Of a stretch of 64,000 nucleotides of DNA, positions 52,096 through 61,080 are shown piece after piece. Below the pieces are notes generated by a model that saw only the letters and a program-made list of their open reading frames with translations, was not told the DNA's origin and did not search any database. The position numbers and the translations under genes were made by a program. Origin of the DNA: Thiotrichales bacterium 19S9-11 (GTDB lineage Bacteria > Pseudomonadota > Gammaproteobacteria > Francisellales > Francisellaceae); assembly GCA_021713395.1 (NCBI GenBank), contig JAKJJT010000005.1, positions 62,001 to 126,000 on the forward strand, read 5' to 3'. Numbering within the stretch: the stretch's first letter is position 1; every line of letters starts with the position of its first letter.

Positions 52096-54423
52096 TCATT
52101 TGGCTTTTTCTTTATCCAGGGCAGACTCAAGAACTTCTACGAAGTCACAGTCTTCTTGGGGGCATAGTTTTTCAACTCCGCGCTTTTTAGTTGTTTTTAT
52201 CATAAGTATTGGCCAAGTGCATTTAGGGCATTTTTCATCATGAGGAGGGTACCATAACGAGTATTTGCACTTTGGGTAACCATTACAGGCATAAAATATT
52301 TTGCCTCGCCGCGATTTTTTTTCAACAATGGTTCCAGACTTGCATTGAGGGCAATGTACGCCTGTGTCTTTTGGTTTTTCAAGTGGCTCCATGTGTTTGC
52401 AGTTTGGGTAGTTAGAGCAGCCAATAAACTTGCCATAGCGTCCTTGTTTAATTAATAAATCATGGTCACATTTTGGGCATTTTCGATCAGTAATAACTTC
52501 AGGTTCTTCGCTCTTTTCTTGTTGTTCATCGTCATTACTGCTAGGTAAATTTCTCGTATAGTTACAGCCAGGGTAGTTAGAGCATCCAACAAATCGACCT
52601 CGCTTACCGAGCCTAATCATAAGTTGTCCGCCACATTCAGGACAGTCTTCATCAAGAGCTTCTTGTGTTACATCACTTTTTTTAACTGACTGGTCAATGC
52701 TTTGAACTTGTTCTTTAAATGGTTTCCAAAATTCATGCATTAATGGAATCCACTCTTTTTCACCACAAGAAATGGCATCTAGGGCATCTTCAAGTCTAGC
52801 TGTAAAGCCATAATCAATATAACGAGGGAAATACTCAACTAGGAACTTATTAACAATTCGTCCAATATCTGTTGGATAAAATCTTTTTTGTTTAATTTGA
52901 GCATAACTGCGTTGCTGTAGTGTTGAAATAATTGAAACGTAAGTAGAAGGACGGCCAATACCATGTTCTTCTAGTGCTTTAACTAACCCTGCTTCGCTAT
53001 AACGAGCAGGGGGCTCAGTGAAGTGTTGCTTAGGTATTACCTCAAGAAGGTTAACTATATCTCCAATACTTAAATCTGGAAGCGGCTGCTGGTTTAGCTC
53101 TTCAGAGTCTTTTTTAGCTTCTTTGGTTTCCTGATAGACGGTCATAAAGCCTAAAAAATCTATGGTTGATCCGGAAGCTCTAAAGATATGAGCATTAGCT
53201 ACGCTTAAATCAATATTAAGTGTATTAATTAGTGCGTTTGACATTTGGCAAGCTAACGTTCTTTTCCAAATAAGCGTATATAGTTTAAGTTGCTCTGGTT
53301 TTAAGATGTTTTTTAGTTGATCTGGATGTCTTAAAATACTGCTTGGTCGAATTGCTTCATGTGCCTCTTGTGCGCTTTTAGATTTTGTTTTAAATAATCT
53401 TGGTGAATCAGGCAAGAGTTTAGAATCAAAATTACTACTAATATAGTCTCGGATTTCGGTTATGGCGTCATTAGAGAGATTAACAGAATCTGTTCGCATA
53501 TAAGTAATTAAGCCAACAGGGCCTTCGCCTTTTAGGTCAATACCTTCATATAATTGCTGGGCAATGGACATGGTGCGCTTTGTATTAAAGCCAAGTTTGC
53601 GTGATGCTTCTTGTTGTAATGTTGAAGTTGTAAACGGTGGTGCAGGTTGTCTCTTTTTTTGTTTTTTCTCAATATTAGAAACAGTTAATTTGCCTGCAGC
53701 TGCTTGCTCTATGGTATCAACAGTTATTTTTGCTTTAGCTTCATTCTCAATATCGAACTTGTCCAACTTTTTATTACTAAACTCAATTAGGCGAGCTTCA
53801 AAAGGTTTTTCTTTAGCTGAGACATTAGCATGAATGGTCCAGTATTCTTGCTGAATAAAAGCCTCAATTTCAATTTCACGCTCAACAATTAGCCTTAATG
53901 CAGGGCTCTGTACGCGACCAGCAGACAGGCCTCGCTGAACTTTTTTCCAAAGTAAAGGAGATAAATTAAACCCAACCAAAAAATCAAGTGCTCTTCTTGC
54001 TTGTTGTGCATTAACCATTTCATCAGATAGATTGCGAGGATGCTCAATTGCCTCTTGTACTGCTTTTTTAGTGATTTCATGAAAAACAATACGATGGACG
54101 GTTTTATCTTTTAAGATGCCTGAGTTTTTTAGCTCTTCACAAACATGCCATGAAATAGCTTCACCTTCTCTATCAGGGTCCGTTGCAAGATAAATCGTGT
54201 TAGCTTTTTTGGCTGCTTTTTTGATTGCATCTAAATGGCGAGCATTTTTTTCAATGGTTTGATAATGCATTAAAAAATTGTTATCAGGTTCAATTGAGGA
54301 CTCTTTAGATGGTAAATCTCGAACATGGCCATAAGAGGCAAGCACGGTAAAGTCACTACCTAGATACTTTTCAATTGTTTTTGATTTTGCTGGTGATTCT
54401 ACGATCACAAGGTTTTTGCTCAT
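52096..54423 (-). CDS. topA: DNA topoisomerase I
   Basis: Type IA topoisomerase relaxing negative supercoils. TOPRIM start LVIVESPAKSKTIEKYLG and DPDREGEAISW; the catalytic Tyr308 lies in GLITYMRTDSVNLS. After the core come four C-terminal zinc ribbons with paired Cys (CPECGGQL, CPKCDHDL, CPQCKSGT and CPKCTWPI), the last ending CPQEDCDF. Length 775 aa, slightly shorter than E. coli (865). Confidence 0.96.
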   Translation of the reverse strand: MSKNLVIVESPAKSKTIEKYLGSDFTVLASYGHVRDLPSKESSIEPDNNFLMHYQTIEKNARHLDAIKKAAKKANTIYLATDPDREGEAISWHVCEELKNSGILKDKTVHRIVFHEITKKAVQEAIEHPRNLSDEMVNAQQARRALDFLVGFNLSPLLWKKVQRGLSAGRVQSPALRLIVEREIEIEAFIQQEYWTIHANVSAKEKPFEARLIEFSNKKLDKFDIENEAKAKITVDTIEQAAAGKLTVSNIEKKQKKRQPAPPFTTSTLQQEASRKLGFNTKRTMSIAQQLYEGIDLKGEGPVGLITYMRTDSVNLSNDAITEIRDYISSNFDSKLLPDSPRLFKTKSKSAQEAHEAIRPSSILRHPDQLKNILKPEQLKLYTLIWKRTLACQMSNALINTLNIDLSVANAHIFRASGSTIDFLGFMTVYQETKEAKKDSEELNQQPLPDLSIGDIVNLLEVIPKQHFTEPPARYSEAGLVKALEEHGIGRPSTYVSIISTLQQRSYAQIKQKRFYPTDIGRIVNKFLVEYFPRYIDYGFTARLEDALDAISCGEKEWIPLMHEFWKPFKEQVQSIDQSVKKSDVTQEALDEDCPECGGQLMIRLGKRGRFVGCSNYPGCNYTRNLPSSNDDEQQEKSEEPEVITDRKCPKCDHDLLIKQGRYGKFIGCSNYPNCKHMEPLEKPKDTGVHCPQCKSGTIVEKKSRRGKIFYACNGYPKCKYSLWYPPHDEKCPKCTWPILMIKTTKKRGVEKLCPQEDCDFVEVLESALDKEKAK

Positions 54424-54549
54424 TTAACTACATACTTTTTTTATTTCTAAGGTTAAGTGGTTTTTAGCGTATTTTTAAACCTGATGCAATGCATTTTATG
54501 AATTTTATTAAAAATTACGTAAGTAACTATAAAAAAGAGTGTGCTTAAT

Positions 54550-55815
54550 TTAACAGCGAGTTATAAAGTATTGGCATCTGTGTTTGATCATTTTTTGATA
54601 GTCTTTAAAATAAGCATTTGTTTGATATTGATCATTAATAGACTTGATTTCATTGGGTAAATTACGAGTTATATTTTTTACTAAAAATTTAATCCTTCTT
54701 ATGACGTGCCGGCGAGTTAATTGGCAGCTATTGGCAAACTCTGTAATTAGCCTGGCAGCATTAGAATGACTGGTATTAAGTTTGTCACTTAACTCTAACT
54801 CACCTGACAGTATCTGTGTATTAACTAGATCATAAAATGGTGCTAATGAAATGCCATGCTTTCCAATAAAAAAGCTAATATTTTTGGAGTGAGCATCATA
54901 GTTATAGACTAATAAATTAAATAACAGCCAATCTAATAGTTGTTGCTTTATTAAGATAGGGGTTTGGCACTGATTTGTAAAGTCAACAAGCATTGGCAGG
55001 CTAATGCCATCACAGATGTAAGGTGTATCTCTGTTGTTATCAGTGGAGCTTTCATATTGAAAATCAGGTGATAGGCTTAACGCTTGATAACCATCTATAA
55101 TGTATCGGCGCTTAACATTGCTTTTGTTTATAAGCTTTCGATCAAATCGTTCAACTAATAAGGCTGTGTGATTGCCAATTTTTCTTAAAGCAACACTAGC
55201 AACATTAAGTTTGCATCTATTTGCTAAGCGCATGGTGATATACTCATTGAGTACTAGGTTTTTTTGTGTATTTTTTTCAAATTTAAGTATATGAGTAGAG
55301 CCGAGTTTTCCTTCAGTGAATCCGATTTGTCCTTTTGAGTTAATTATGACATTTAGCTTATTTTGGTATCCAGCCAGTGAGACACGAGGTTTATTATTCC
55401 AGATAGCAAGACTATAGCCTTTGTTTAATAGATCTAGTCTATCAGACAGCACGCTTTCGTGAATAAAATAAATATTCTCTTTTGGTAATTCATCTATTGT
55501 TAATGGTGAAATAATTAATGCGCCAGGTAGATCTAAGCCAAGTGCTGCAAGTAAGGTAAATGTATCATTAGTAGTGGTGGAAATATTTTTGGCAGTATCT
55601 TCTAGTGTTTTTCCTTCTGGGAGAAGATTGCGTAAAAATTGCTCAGTATCAATATTGTCAATTTCATCAGATAGAGGTAAGTAAGGTGAAACTGCAAAAC
55701 CATTTTTTTGCCACTGTTGTGTATATTGCCAGATGATTTCATTATCTATAAATGAAATCGTAGCAACTGTTTTGTTACCAAGGTAAACATACAGTAATTG
55801 GTTATTTCCAGACAT
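54550..55815 (-). CDS. HipA-like serine/threonine kinase toxin
   Basis: Toxin kinase of the HipBA type, which in E. coli phosphorylates GltX and triggers persistence. HipA N1 domain at residues 1-100, SLAGYQNKL in the activation/P-loop region (E. coli VAGAQEK), GSTHILKF, LLVERFDRK, and the catalytic segment NYDAHSKN with Asp307 and Asn312, plus the metal Asp329 in FYDLVNT. All key residues appear intact, so it is probably an active kinase. Length 421 aa (E. coli 440). The start overlaps hipB by 14 nt. Confidence 0.9.
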   Translation of the reverse strand: MSGNNQLLYVYLGNKTVATISFIDNEIIWQYTQQWQKNGFAVSPYLPLSDEIDNIDTEQFLRNLLPEGKTLEDTAKNISTTTNDTFTLLAALGLDLPGALIISPLTIDELPKENIYFIHESVLSDRLDLLNKGYSLAIWNNKPRVSLAGYQNKLNVIINSKGQIGFTEGKLGSTHILKFEKNTQKNLVLNEYITMRLANRCKLNVASVALRKIGNHTALLVERFDRKLINKSNVKRRYIIDGYQALSLSPDFQYESSTDNNRDTPYICDGISLPMLVDFTNQCQTPILIKQQLLDWLLFNLLVYNYDAHSKNISFFIGKHGISLAPFYDLVNTQILSGELELSDKLNTSHSNAARLITEFANSCQLTRRHVIRRIKFLVKNITRNLPNEIKSINDQYQTNAYFKDYQKMIKHRCQYFITRC

Positions 55816-56083
55816 CGTTCATCTCGTTACTATCTTGCCATGAATCAATGGTGATATTGATGCCTAAAGATGTGCATATTTTTAATAATGTGCTAATTTT
55901 AGTGTTAGGATGGCCATGTTCAACGTTCATTAATGTTTGTTTAGCAACATTACACAGAGCAGCAGCATCCTCTAAGCGTAATTGGCTTTGCGTGCGTTTT
56001 GCACGAACTGCAGCGCCGATTAATTTAGGCGTTATTGGGTTTTCTAGGTTAGGCGTTTTATTAATTGTTATTACTTTTGCCAT
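55802..56083 (-). CDS. HipB-like XRE antitoxin
   Basis: 93-aa DNA-binding antitoxin. Helix-turn-helix LIGAAVRAKRTQSQLRLEDAAALCNVAKQTLMNVEHG (core SQLRLEDAAALCNVAKQTL). It ends in IDSWQDSNEMNDVW; a C-terminal Trp is also found in E. coli HipB, where it affects stability. GGAG precedes the ATG by 8 nt. The operon hipB-hipA lies between topA and tRNA-Phe. Confidence 0.87.
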   Translation of the reverse strand: MAKVITINKTPNLENPITPKLIGAAVRAKRTQSQLRLEDAAALCNVAKQTLMNVEHGHPNTKISTLLKICTSLGINITIDSWQDSNEMNDVWK

Positions 56084-56116
56084 GAGCTTACTCCAATAGA
56101 GCTTTTTCAGTGCTCC

Positions 56117-56140
56117 ATAATCCCATTATAGTAGGATTAT
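56117..56140. promoter_or_regulatory. hipBA operator/promoter palindrome
   Basis: ATAATCC (56117-56123) and GGATTAT (56134-56140) form perfect 7-bp arms, 10 nt apart. The minus-strand -10 TATAAT (56125-56130) sits between the arms, 42 nt upstream of the hipB start. The half-sites resemble those of E. coli HipB (TATCC-N8-GGATA). Confidence 0.65.
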
Positions 56141-56221
56141 CATAAGATGCTAGTTTTTGATAAATGTAGCTATGGCTAGCTTTTTGATGAATTGTGAGAA
56201 GTTAGCGTTGATGGTGATTAG

Positions 56222-56297
<76 letters not shown>

Positions 56298-56464
56298 GAT
56301 GTGACGTATTAAACCCAATTCTCAGATTGAGGTCAAGCGCTTTTTAAAGAAAAGTTCAAGAAAAATATTTCTAAGCTCTAGGCATCTGCATTTGACTCTA
56401 TTATAATGCCGAGCATCAAAAAAATTAAGTAAAATAAATTGCTAAAACTTATAGGAGACTAACT

Positions 56465-56890
56465 ATGGCAGTTGAACGTACTCTATCAATTATTAAACCA
56501 GATGCAGTTGCGAAAAATGTAATTGGTGAGATTTATAGTCGTTTTGAAAAATCAGGCTTAAAAGTTGTTGCATCCAGAATGATGCATTTATCTGAAAGAG
56601 AAGCTTCTCAATTTTATGCAGTGCATAAAGAGCGCCCATTTTTTAAGGATTTGGTTAGTTTTATGATTTCAGGACCTGTCATGGTGCAAGTTTTAGAAGG
56701 TGAAAATGCAGTTTTAAAAAATCGTGAGCTAATGGGCGCAACAAACCCAAAAGAAGCTGCGCCTGGAACGATTCGTGCTGATTTTGCTGATAGCATTGAT
56801 GCAAATGCTGTTCATGGTTCAGATGCACAAGAAACAGCGGCTCAAGAAGTTGCTTTTTTCTTTGCAGAACATGAATTGTATGCGCAATAA
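56465..56890 (+). CDS. ndk: Nucleoside diphosphate kinase
   Basis: Equalises NTP pools by phosphate transfer through a catalytic His. [20 protein letters not shown] at the N-terminus, [18 protein letters not shown], the [18 protein letters not shown] loop and the catalytic His in [13 protein letters not shown]. Length 141 aa. TAGGAG precedes the ATG (about 56453-56458). Confidence 0.97.
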   Translation: MAVERTLSIIKPDAVAKNVIGEIYSRFEKSGLKVVASRMMHLSEREASQFYAVHKERPFFKDLVSFMISGPVMVQVLEGENAVLKNRELMGATNPKEAAPGTIRADFADSIDANAVHGSDAQETAAQEVAFFFAEHELYAQ

Positions 56891-56931
56891 TCAATAAAAA
56901 TTAAAAAAGGATAAAAAGGTCAATTCGAGTG

Positions 56932-56959
56932 TTGACAATAGATAGTTGCACCGTATAAT
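56932..56959 (+). promoter_or_regulatory. Consensus promoter of the tRNA cluster
   Basis: TTGACA (56932-56937) and TATAAT (56954-56959) with 16-nt spacing, 13 nt before the first tRNA-Gly. Both boxes are perfect consensus. Confidence 0.88.
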
Positions 56960-56972
56960 GACTTTCAGTTTC

Positions 56973-57048
56973 GCGGGAATAGCTCAGCTGGTAGAGCACA
57001 ACCTTGCCAAGGTTGGGGTCGCGGGTTCGAGTCCCGTTTCCCGCTCCA
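56973..57048 (+). tRNA. tRNA-Gly (anticodon GCC), copy 1
   Basis: 76 nt with encoded CCA. Acceptor GCGGGAA/TTCCCGC, anticodon loop TTGCCAA (GCC), T arm GCGGG-TTCGAGT-CCCGT. Confidence 0.97.
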
Positions 57049-57095
57049 AATTTTGGAGTAATTTTAGCGAACTAACTTGGTAGCAATGGCGATTT

Positions 57096-57171
<76 letters not shown>

Positions 57172-57175
57172 GCTT

Positions 57176-57249
57176 GGCTGAGTAGCAAAGTGGTTATGCA
57201 GAGGCCTGCAAAGCCTTAGACACCGGTTCGATTCCGGTCTCAGCCTCCA
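57176..57249 (+). tRNA. tRNA-Cys (anticodon GCA)
   Basis: 74 nt with encoded CCA. Acceptor GGCTGAG/CTCAGCC, anticodon loop CTGCAAA (GCA). It begins 4 nt after the second tRNA-Gly. Confidence 0.97.
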
Positions 57250-57260
57250 ACATATATGCT

Positions 57261-57348
57261 GCCCGGGTGGCGAAATTGGTAGACGCAAGGGACTTAAAAT
57301 CCCTCGGAAGTTACTTCCGTGCCGGTTCGAGTCCGGCCCCGGGCACCA
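57261..57348 (+). tRNA. tRNA-Leu (anticodon TAA)
   Basis: 88 nt with encoded CCA, class II with a long variable arm (CGGAAGTTACTTCCG). Acceptor GCCCGGG/CCCGGGC, anticodon loop CTTAAAA (TAA). Last tRNA of the cluster. Confidence 0.97.
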
Positions 57349-57405
57349 CTAGATTCTATTTAGATTATTATTCCAAACATATCTGTAATAAAACTTTTTA
57401 ATTAA

Positions 57406-57434
57406 TTGATTTAGAGGTTTGTGCAGATTATATT
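57406..57434 (+). promoter_or_regulatory. Promoter of the ABC exporter operon
   Basis: TTGATT (57406-57411), 17-nt spacer, TATATT (57429-57434); predicted start about 57441. Confidence 0.45.
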
Positions 57435-57465
57435 TTTAAAATTATTAAAAATTCTTCTGAAATTT

Positions 57466-57484
57466 ATCATATCAGTGATATGAT
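57466..57484. promoter_or_regulatory. 19-bp palindrome upstream of the ABC exporter operon
   Basis: ATCATATCA-G-TGATATGAT, 9-bp perfect arms around one base. It lies 36 nt before the start codon and some 25-43 nt after the predicted transcription start, a typical place for an operator of a TetR-like or similar dimeric repressor. Confidence 0.5.
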
Positions 57485-57519
57485 TTGGTTTAAGTTATAA
57501 ATGCATAAAAGGTATCTAT

Positions 57520-58482
57520 ATGTCTTCTGATGTATGTGCACTAGAGTTAGAGAATGTAACCAAGGTTTATCGAGCTGTTGATAAAGGGGCATCTGACTTT
57601 ATGGCAGTTAATGATGTGTCGCTGTCAGTGAATTCAGGTGACTTTTTTGCTTTGTTGGGACCAAATGGTGCAGGAAAATCAACAACCATTGGTATGGTTT
57701 CATCATTGGTTAATAAAACTTCTGGAAAAATTAAAATTTTTGGTATTGATATCAATGATAATCCAGTAAAAGCGAAGTCGTTACTCGGGGTTATGCCACA
57801 AGAGGTTAATTTGGCTATTTTTGAAAACCCAATGAATATCTTATTAAATCAAGCAGGTTACTTTGGTATATCAAGAAAAGAAGCGCGTGCTAACGCAGAA
57901 AAACGTTTAAAAGAGATGCAGTTATGGGATAAGCGACAAACACAAGTCCGTTTTTTATCTGGTGGAATGAAAAGGCGATTAATGGTTGCGAGAGCATTAG
58001 TCCATAATCCTAAATTACTAATTCTAGATGAGCCAACAGCAGGTGTTGATGTTGAAATTAGACAGGCAATTTGGGAGGTTTTGACTCACTTAAATCGAGA
58101 AGAAGGCTTAACTATCATTTTAACAACACATTACTTGGAAGAAGCTGAGAGTATGTGTAATCGCATTGCTTTAATGAATAAAGGAAAAGTTTTTGCTAAT
58201 ACGGATATGAAGTCGTTATTAAGAAATTTAGATAAAGAGACTTTTGTTTTTGACTTAAAGGAACCATTGAAAGATGTTCATGAACTAGATTCAGAAGAAG
58301 CCTTGAAGGCAGTTTTAACTGATCCGCTAACATTAGAGATAACAGTAGATAAAAAAGCAACTTTAAATGATATTTTTAATTTGTTAACAAAATATCAAGT
58401 TCAAGTAATTAGTGCACGCAATAAAAAAGCGCGTCTAGAGCAGTTATTCATTGACTTAGTTCGTCAAAACAATCGTATATAG
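57520..58482 (+). CDS. ABC-2 type exporter ATP-binding protein (YadG-like)
   Basis: ATPase of a two-gene ABC-2 exporter. Walker A GPNGAGKS, Q-loop VMPQEVNLAIF, signature FLSGGMKRRLMVARAL, Walker B LILDEPTAGVD, switch His in ILTTHYLEEAE. A C-terminal accessory domain follows (about residues 235-320). At 320 aa it is close to E. coli YadG (308) in its core. The permease follows 22 nt later. The substrate is unknown. Confidence 0.9.
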   Translation: MSSDVCALELENVTKVYRAVDKGASDFMAVNDVSLSVNSGDFFALLGPNGAGKSTTIGMVSSLVNKTSGKIKIFGIDINDNPVKAKSLLGVMPQEVNLAIFENPMNILLNQAGYFGISRKEARANAEKRLKEMQLWDKRQTQVRFLSGGMKRRLMVARALVHNPKLLILDEPTAGVDVEIRQAIWEVLTHLNREEGLTIILTTHYLEEAESMCNRIALMNKGKVFANTDMKSLLRNLDKETFVFDLKEPLKDVHELDSEEALKAVLTDPLTLEITVDKKATLNDIFNLLTKYQVQVISARNKKARLEQLFIDLVRQNNRI

Positions 58483-58504
58483 GCTTAAAGTAGAGGTAAA
58501 GTAG

Positions 58505-59278
58505 ATGACATTACAACTATATTGGAACGCTTTTTTTGCTATTTTTCGTAAAGAAACAACACGGATTTTTAGAATTTGGCCGCAGAGTTTATTGCCTTCA
58601 GTTATTACTATGACTTTATACTTTCTAATTTTTGGTAAAGTTATAGGATCTAGAGTGGGCTATATTCATGGTGTATCTTATATACACTTCATTACACCGG
58701 GCTTAATTATTATGGCAGTGACGAATAATACTTATGCTAATATAGTAAGTTCTTTTTTTGGTGATCGTTTTTCTCGTTGTATTGAGGAAATGTACGTAGC
58801 ACCATTAAACCCGCACATTATGATTTTAGGCTATGTTTCTGGTGCAGTATTTCGAGGCTTGATTATTGGTGTGTTAGTTAGTATTGTCGCTTTGTTATTT
58901 GGTGCTTTAAGCCTTTACTCTATTCCTTTGATGTTAGTAGCTTTATTACTAAGTAGTTTTGCTTTTGCGCTAGGTGGATTATTAAATGGTATTTTTTCCC
59001 AAAAGTTTGATGATACACAAGTTGTCTCTACTTTCTTTTTATTGCCATTAACTTACTTAGGTGGTGTGTTCTTTAGCTTACAAATGCTGCCTTCAGTTTG
59101 GCAAAAAATAGCATTATTTAACCCAATTTACTACATTGTTGACTTGTTTCGTTATGCAAGCTTAGGCTCTCAATACATCAATCCTTGGATTGCTTTATTT
59201 ATGGTTTGTGTTGTTATTATTGTTTTATATGTGGCTTGTTATTTTTGTTTGAAAAAAGGTTTAAAAATTAAATCATAG
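58505..59278 (+). CDS. ABC-2 type exporter permease (YadH-like)
   Basis: Membrane subunit with about six helices in the ABC2_membrane pattern: PQSLLPSVITMTLYFLIFG, ITPGLIIMAV, PLTYLGGVFFSLQMLPSVWQ and FNPIYYIVDLFRYASLG. Length 257 aa (YadH 256). The start has GTAAAG GTAGATG-type weak Shine-Dalgarno (AGAGGTAAA). Operon with the upstream ATPase and, 15 nt downstream, nadE. Confidence 0.9.
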   Translation: MTLQLYWNAFFAIFRKETTRIFRIWPQSLLPSVITMTLYFLIFGKVIGSRVGYIHGVSYIHFITPGLIIMAVTNNTYANIVSSFFGDRFSRCIEEMYVAPLNPHIMILGYVSGAVFRGLIIGVLVSIVALLFGALSLYSIPLMLVALLLSSFAFALGGLLNGIFSQKFDDTQVVSTFFLLPLTYLGGVFFSLQMLPSVWQKIALFNPIYYIVDLFRYASLGSQYINPWIALFMVCVVIIVLYVACYFCLKKGLKIKS

Positions 59279-59293
59279 TAGGGAGCATATTTT

Positions 59294-60958
59294 GTGAAGG
59301 TTGCATTAGCTCAGCTAGACTATATTGTTGGTAATTTTAAATATAATTTTGAAAAAATAAAAAATACGATTAATCAGTTAGCTCTGAAAAGTGATGTGCT
59401 TGTTTTCTCAGAGTTGGCATTAAGTGGGTATGATGTTTATGATTTAATTGATCGTGATGGATTTGTTCAGCAACAAGATGAGTATTTGAAATTAATTATA
59501 GAGATATCTAACCAGTTTGATTGTGCTATTATTTTAGGCGTCATATCAGAAAATAAAGACTCAGGAAAGCCATATTTTAACTCTGCGGTTGTTATTTATG
59601 CGGGTGAAATTATTTATCGTTACCATAAGCAATTGTTGCCAACCTATAATATTTTTAATGAAGCAAGGCACTTTCAGCCAGGTACTCAAAATCCATACTT
59701 TAAGTTTAAAAATCAATTAATTGGGCTTGTTATTTGTGAAGATTTATGGGATCAGGATAAAACAGTTTATACAAATAGCCCAGTCCAGCAATTAGAAGAA
59801 GTGAAAGAAGAGCTATCATTTGTGATTAGTTTAAATAGTTCACCTTCAGAAGAAAAAAAACACTCAAAGCGATTAGCTTTAGTTGGTAATTTGGTTGCTC
59901 GTCTTAATGTTCCTTGCTTTTATATTAATCAGGTTGGCGGTTATGATGAGCTTGTATATGATGGCGCAAGCTTTTTGGTGTGTGCTAATGGTGAACTAGG
60001 CATCAAACTTGATAGTTTTAAAGAAGCATCGGCAATAGTTGATTTATCAAATATATCTAAAAATGTTATAAAAGCTCCACTGTTATCGCAGAATGCGCAT
60101 TATTTGGAACAGATTAAGCTTGGCCTAAAAGGCTATGTTCAAAAGTGTAGTTTTCAAGGTGTTGTTATTGCGTTATCTGGTGGTATTGATAGTGCTTTAA
60201 CTGTGACAATTGCTGTTTTGGCGTTAGGGAAAGATAAGGTAACGGCCATTACCATGCCATCTCTTTATTCTTCTGCTGGTAGTGTTAGTGACTCTAAAGA
60301 ATTATGCCAAAGACTTGGTGTTAAGTTATATGAAAGACCTATTTATGATGACTACCAATTAACAGTTAGGTTATTTGAAGAGTCGTTTGGCAAAAAGCCA
60401 TCAAAATTGACACAAGAGAATATGCAAGCAAGAATTCGTGGTAGGGTAGTGATGGAGTATGCAAATGAGCATGGGTTGCTAGCAATTGCCTGTGGCAATA
60501 AAAGTGAATTATCAGTGGGGTATGCAACGCTTTATGGTGATATGAATGGTGGTATTAATATTATAGGAGATTTATATAAAACGGATATTTATCAACTAGC
60601 GAATTATATCAATCAAACCTATGATAACCTAATTCCTAAAATGATTATTGATAAGGCCCCTTCTGCAGAGTTATCTGAAAATCAAAAAGATATCGATAGT
60701 TTGCCACCTTATGAGCTTATGGATGCACTATTAAAGTTATCAATTGAAGGTGACTTGCTGGATCAACAAGAGCAGCATATTTTAAATAAAAGAGCAGAAA
60801 AACTATCAGTGAAAGAAAAGCTACATATATTAAACTTAATTGATCGTTCTGAGTTTAAACGAAAGCAAGCGCCGCCAATTATACGTTTGCAGCGTAGATC
60901 TTTTGGCTTAGGTAGGGTTATTCCAATGAGTCAGCAATTTGCTACGCGAAGTTGGTAA
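59294..60958 (+). CDS. nadE: Glutamine-dependent NAD+ synthetase
   Basis: Two-domain enzyme that amidates NaAD to NAD+. The N-terminal nitrilase domain has the Glu (FSELALSGYD), Lys (YHKQLLPTYN) and Cys (VICEDLWD) triad. The C-terminal ammonia-dependent domain has the P-loop LSGGIDSALT and ARIRGRVVMEYAN, with GNKSELSVGYATLYGDMNGGIN. Length 554 aa. The GTG-like spacing before ATG 59294 (gagcatatttt) is poor. Possibly transcribed with the exporter genes. Confidence 0.95.
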   Translation: MKVALAQLDYIVGNFKYNFEKIKNTINQLALKSDVLVFSELALSGYDVYDLIDRDGFVQQQDEYLKLIIEISNQFDCAIILGVISENKDSGKPYFNSAVVIYAGEIIYRYHKQLLPTYNIFNEARHFQPGTQNPYFKFKNQLIGLVICEDLWDQDKTVYTNSPVQQLEEVKEELSFVISLNSSPSEEKKHSKRLALVGNLVARLNVPCFYINQVGGYDELVYDGASFLVCANGELGIKLDSFKEASAIVDLSNISKNVIKAPLLSQNAHYLEQIKLGLKGYVQKCSFQGVVIALSGGIDSALTVTIAVLALGKDKVTAITMPSLYSSAGSVSDSKELCQRLGVKLYERPIYDDYQLTVRLFEESFGKKPSKLTQENMQARIRGRVVMEYANEHGLLAIACGNKSELSVGYATLYGDMNGGINIIGDLYKTDIYQLANYINQTYDNLIPKMIIDKAPSAELSENQKDIDSLPPYELMDALLKLSIEGDLLDQQEQHILNKRAEKLSVKEKLHILNLIDRSEFKRKQAPPIIRLQRRSFGLGRVIPMSQQFATRSW

Positions 60959-61008
60959 CTTGCAAATTATAATGGTATGATGAGGCAAAATTAATAGAAA
61001 CTATCAAA

Positions 61009-61030
61009 TAATGATACTGTATGATCATTA
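61009..61030. promoter_or_regulatory. Inverted repeat upstream of ftsH
   Basis: TAATGAT (61009-61015) and ATCATTA (61024-61030) around 8 nt, followed by a TATACT box at 61034-61039. Possible operator or promoter element; no clear heat-shock promoter was recognised. Confidence 0.3.
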
Positions 61031-61080
61031 TGTTATACTATTTATTGTGAATGTGTTTGAATTAAAGAGGTTAACTTTAG

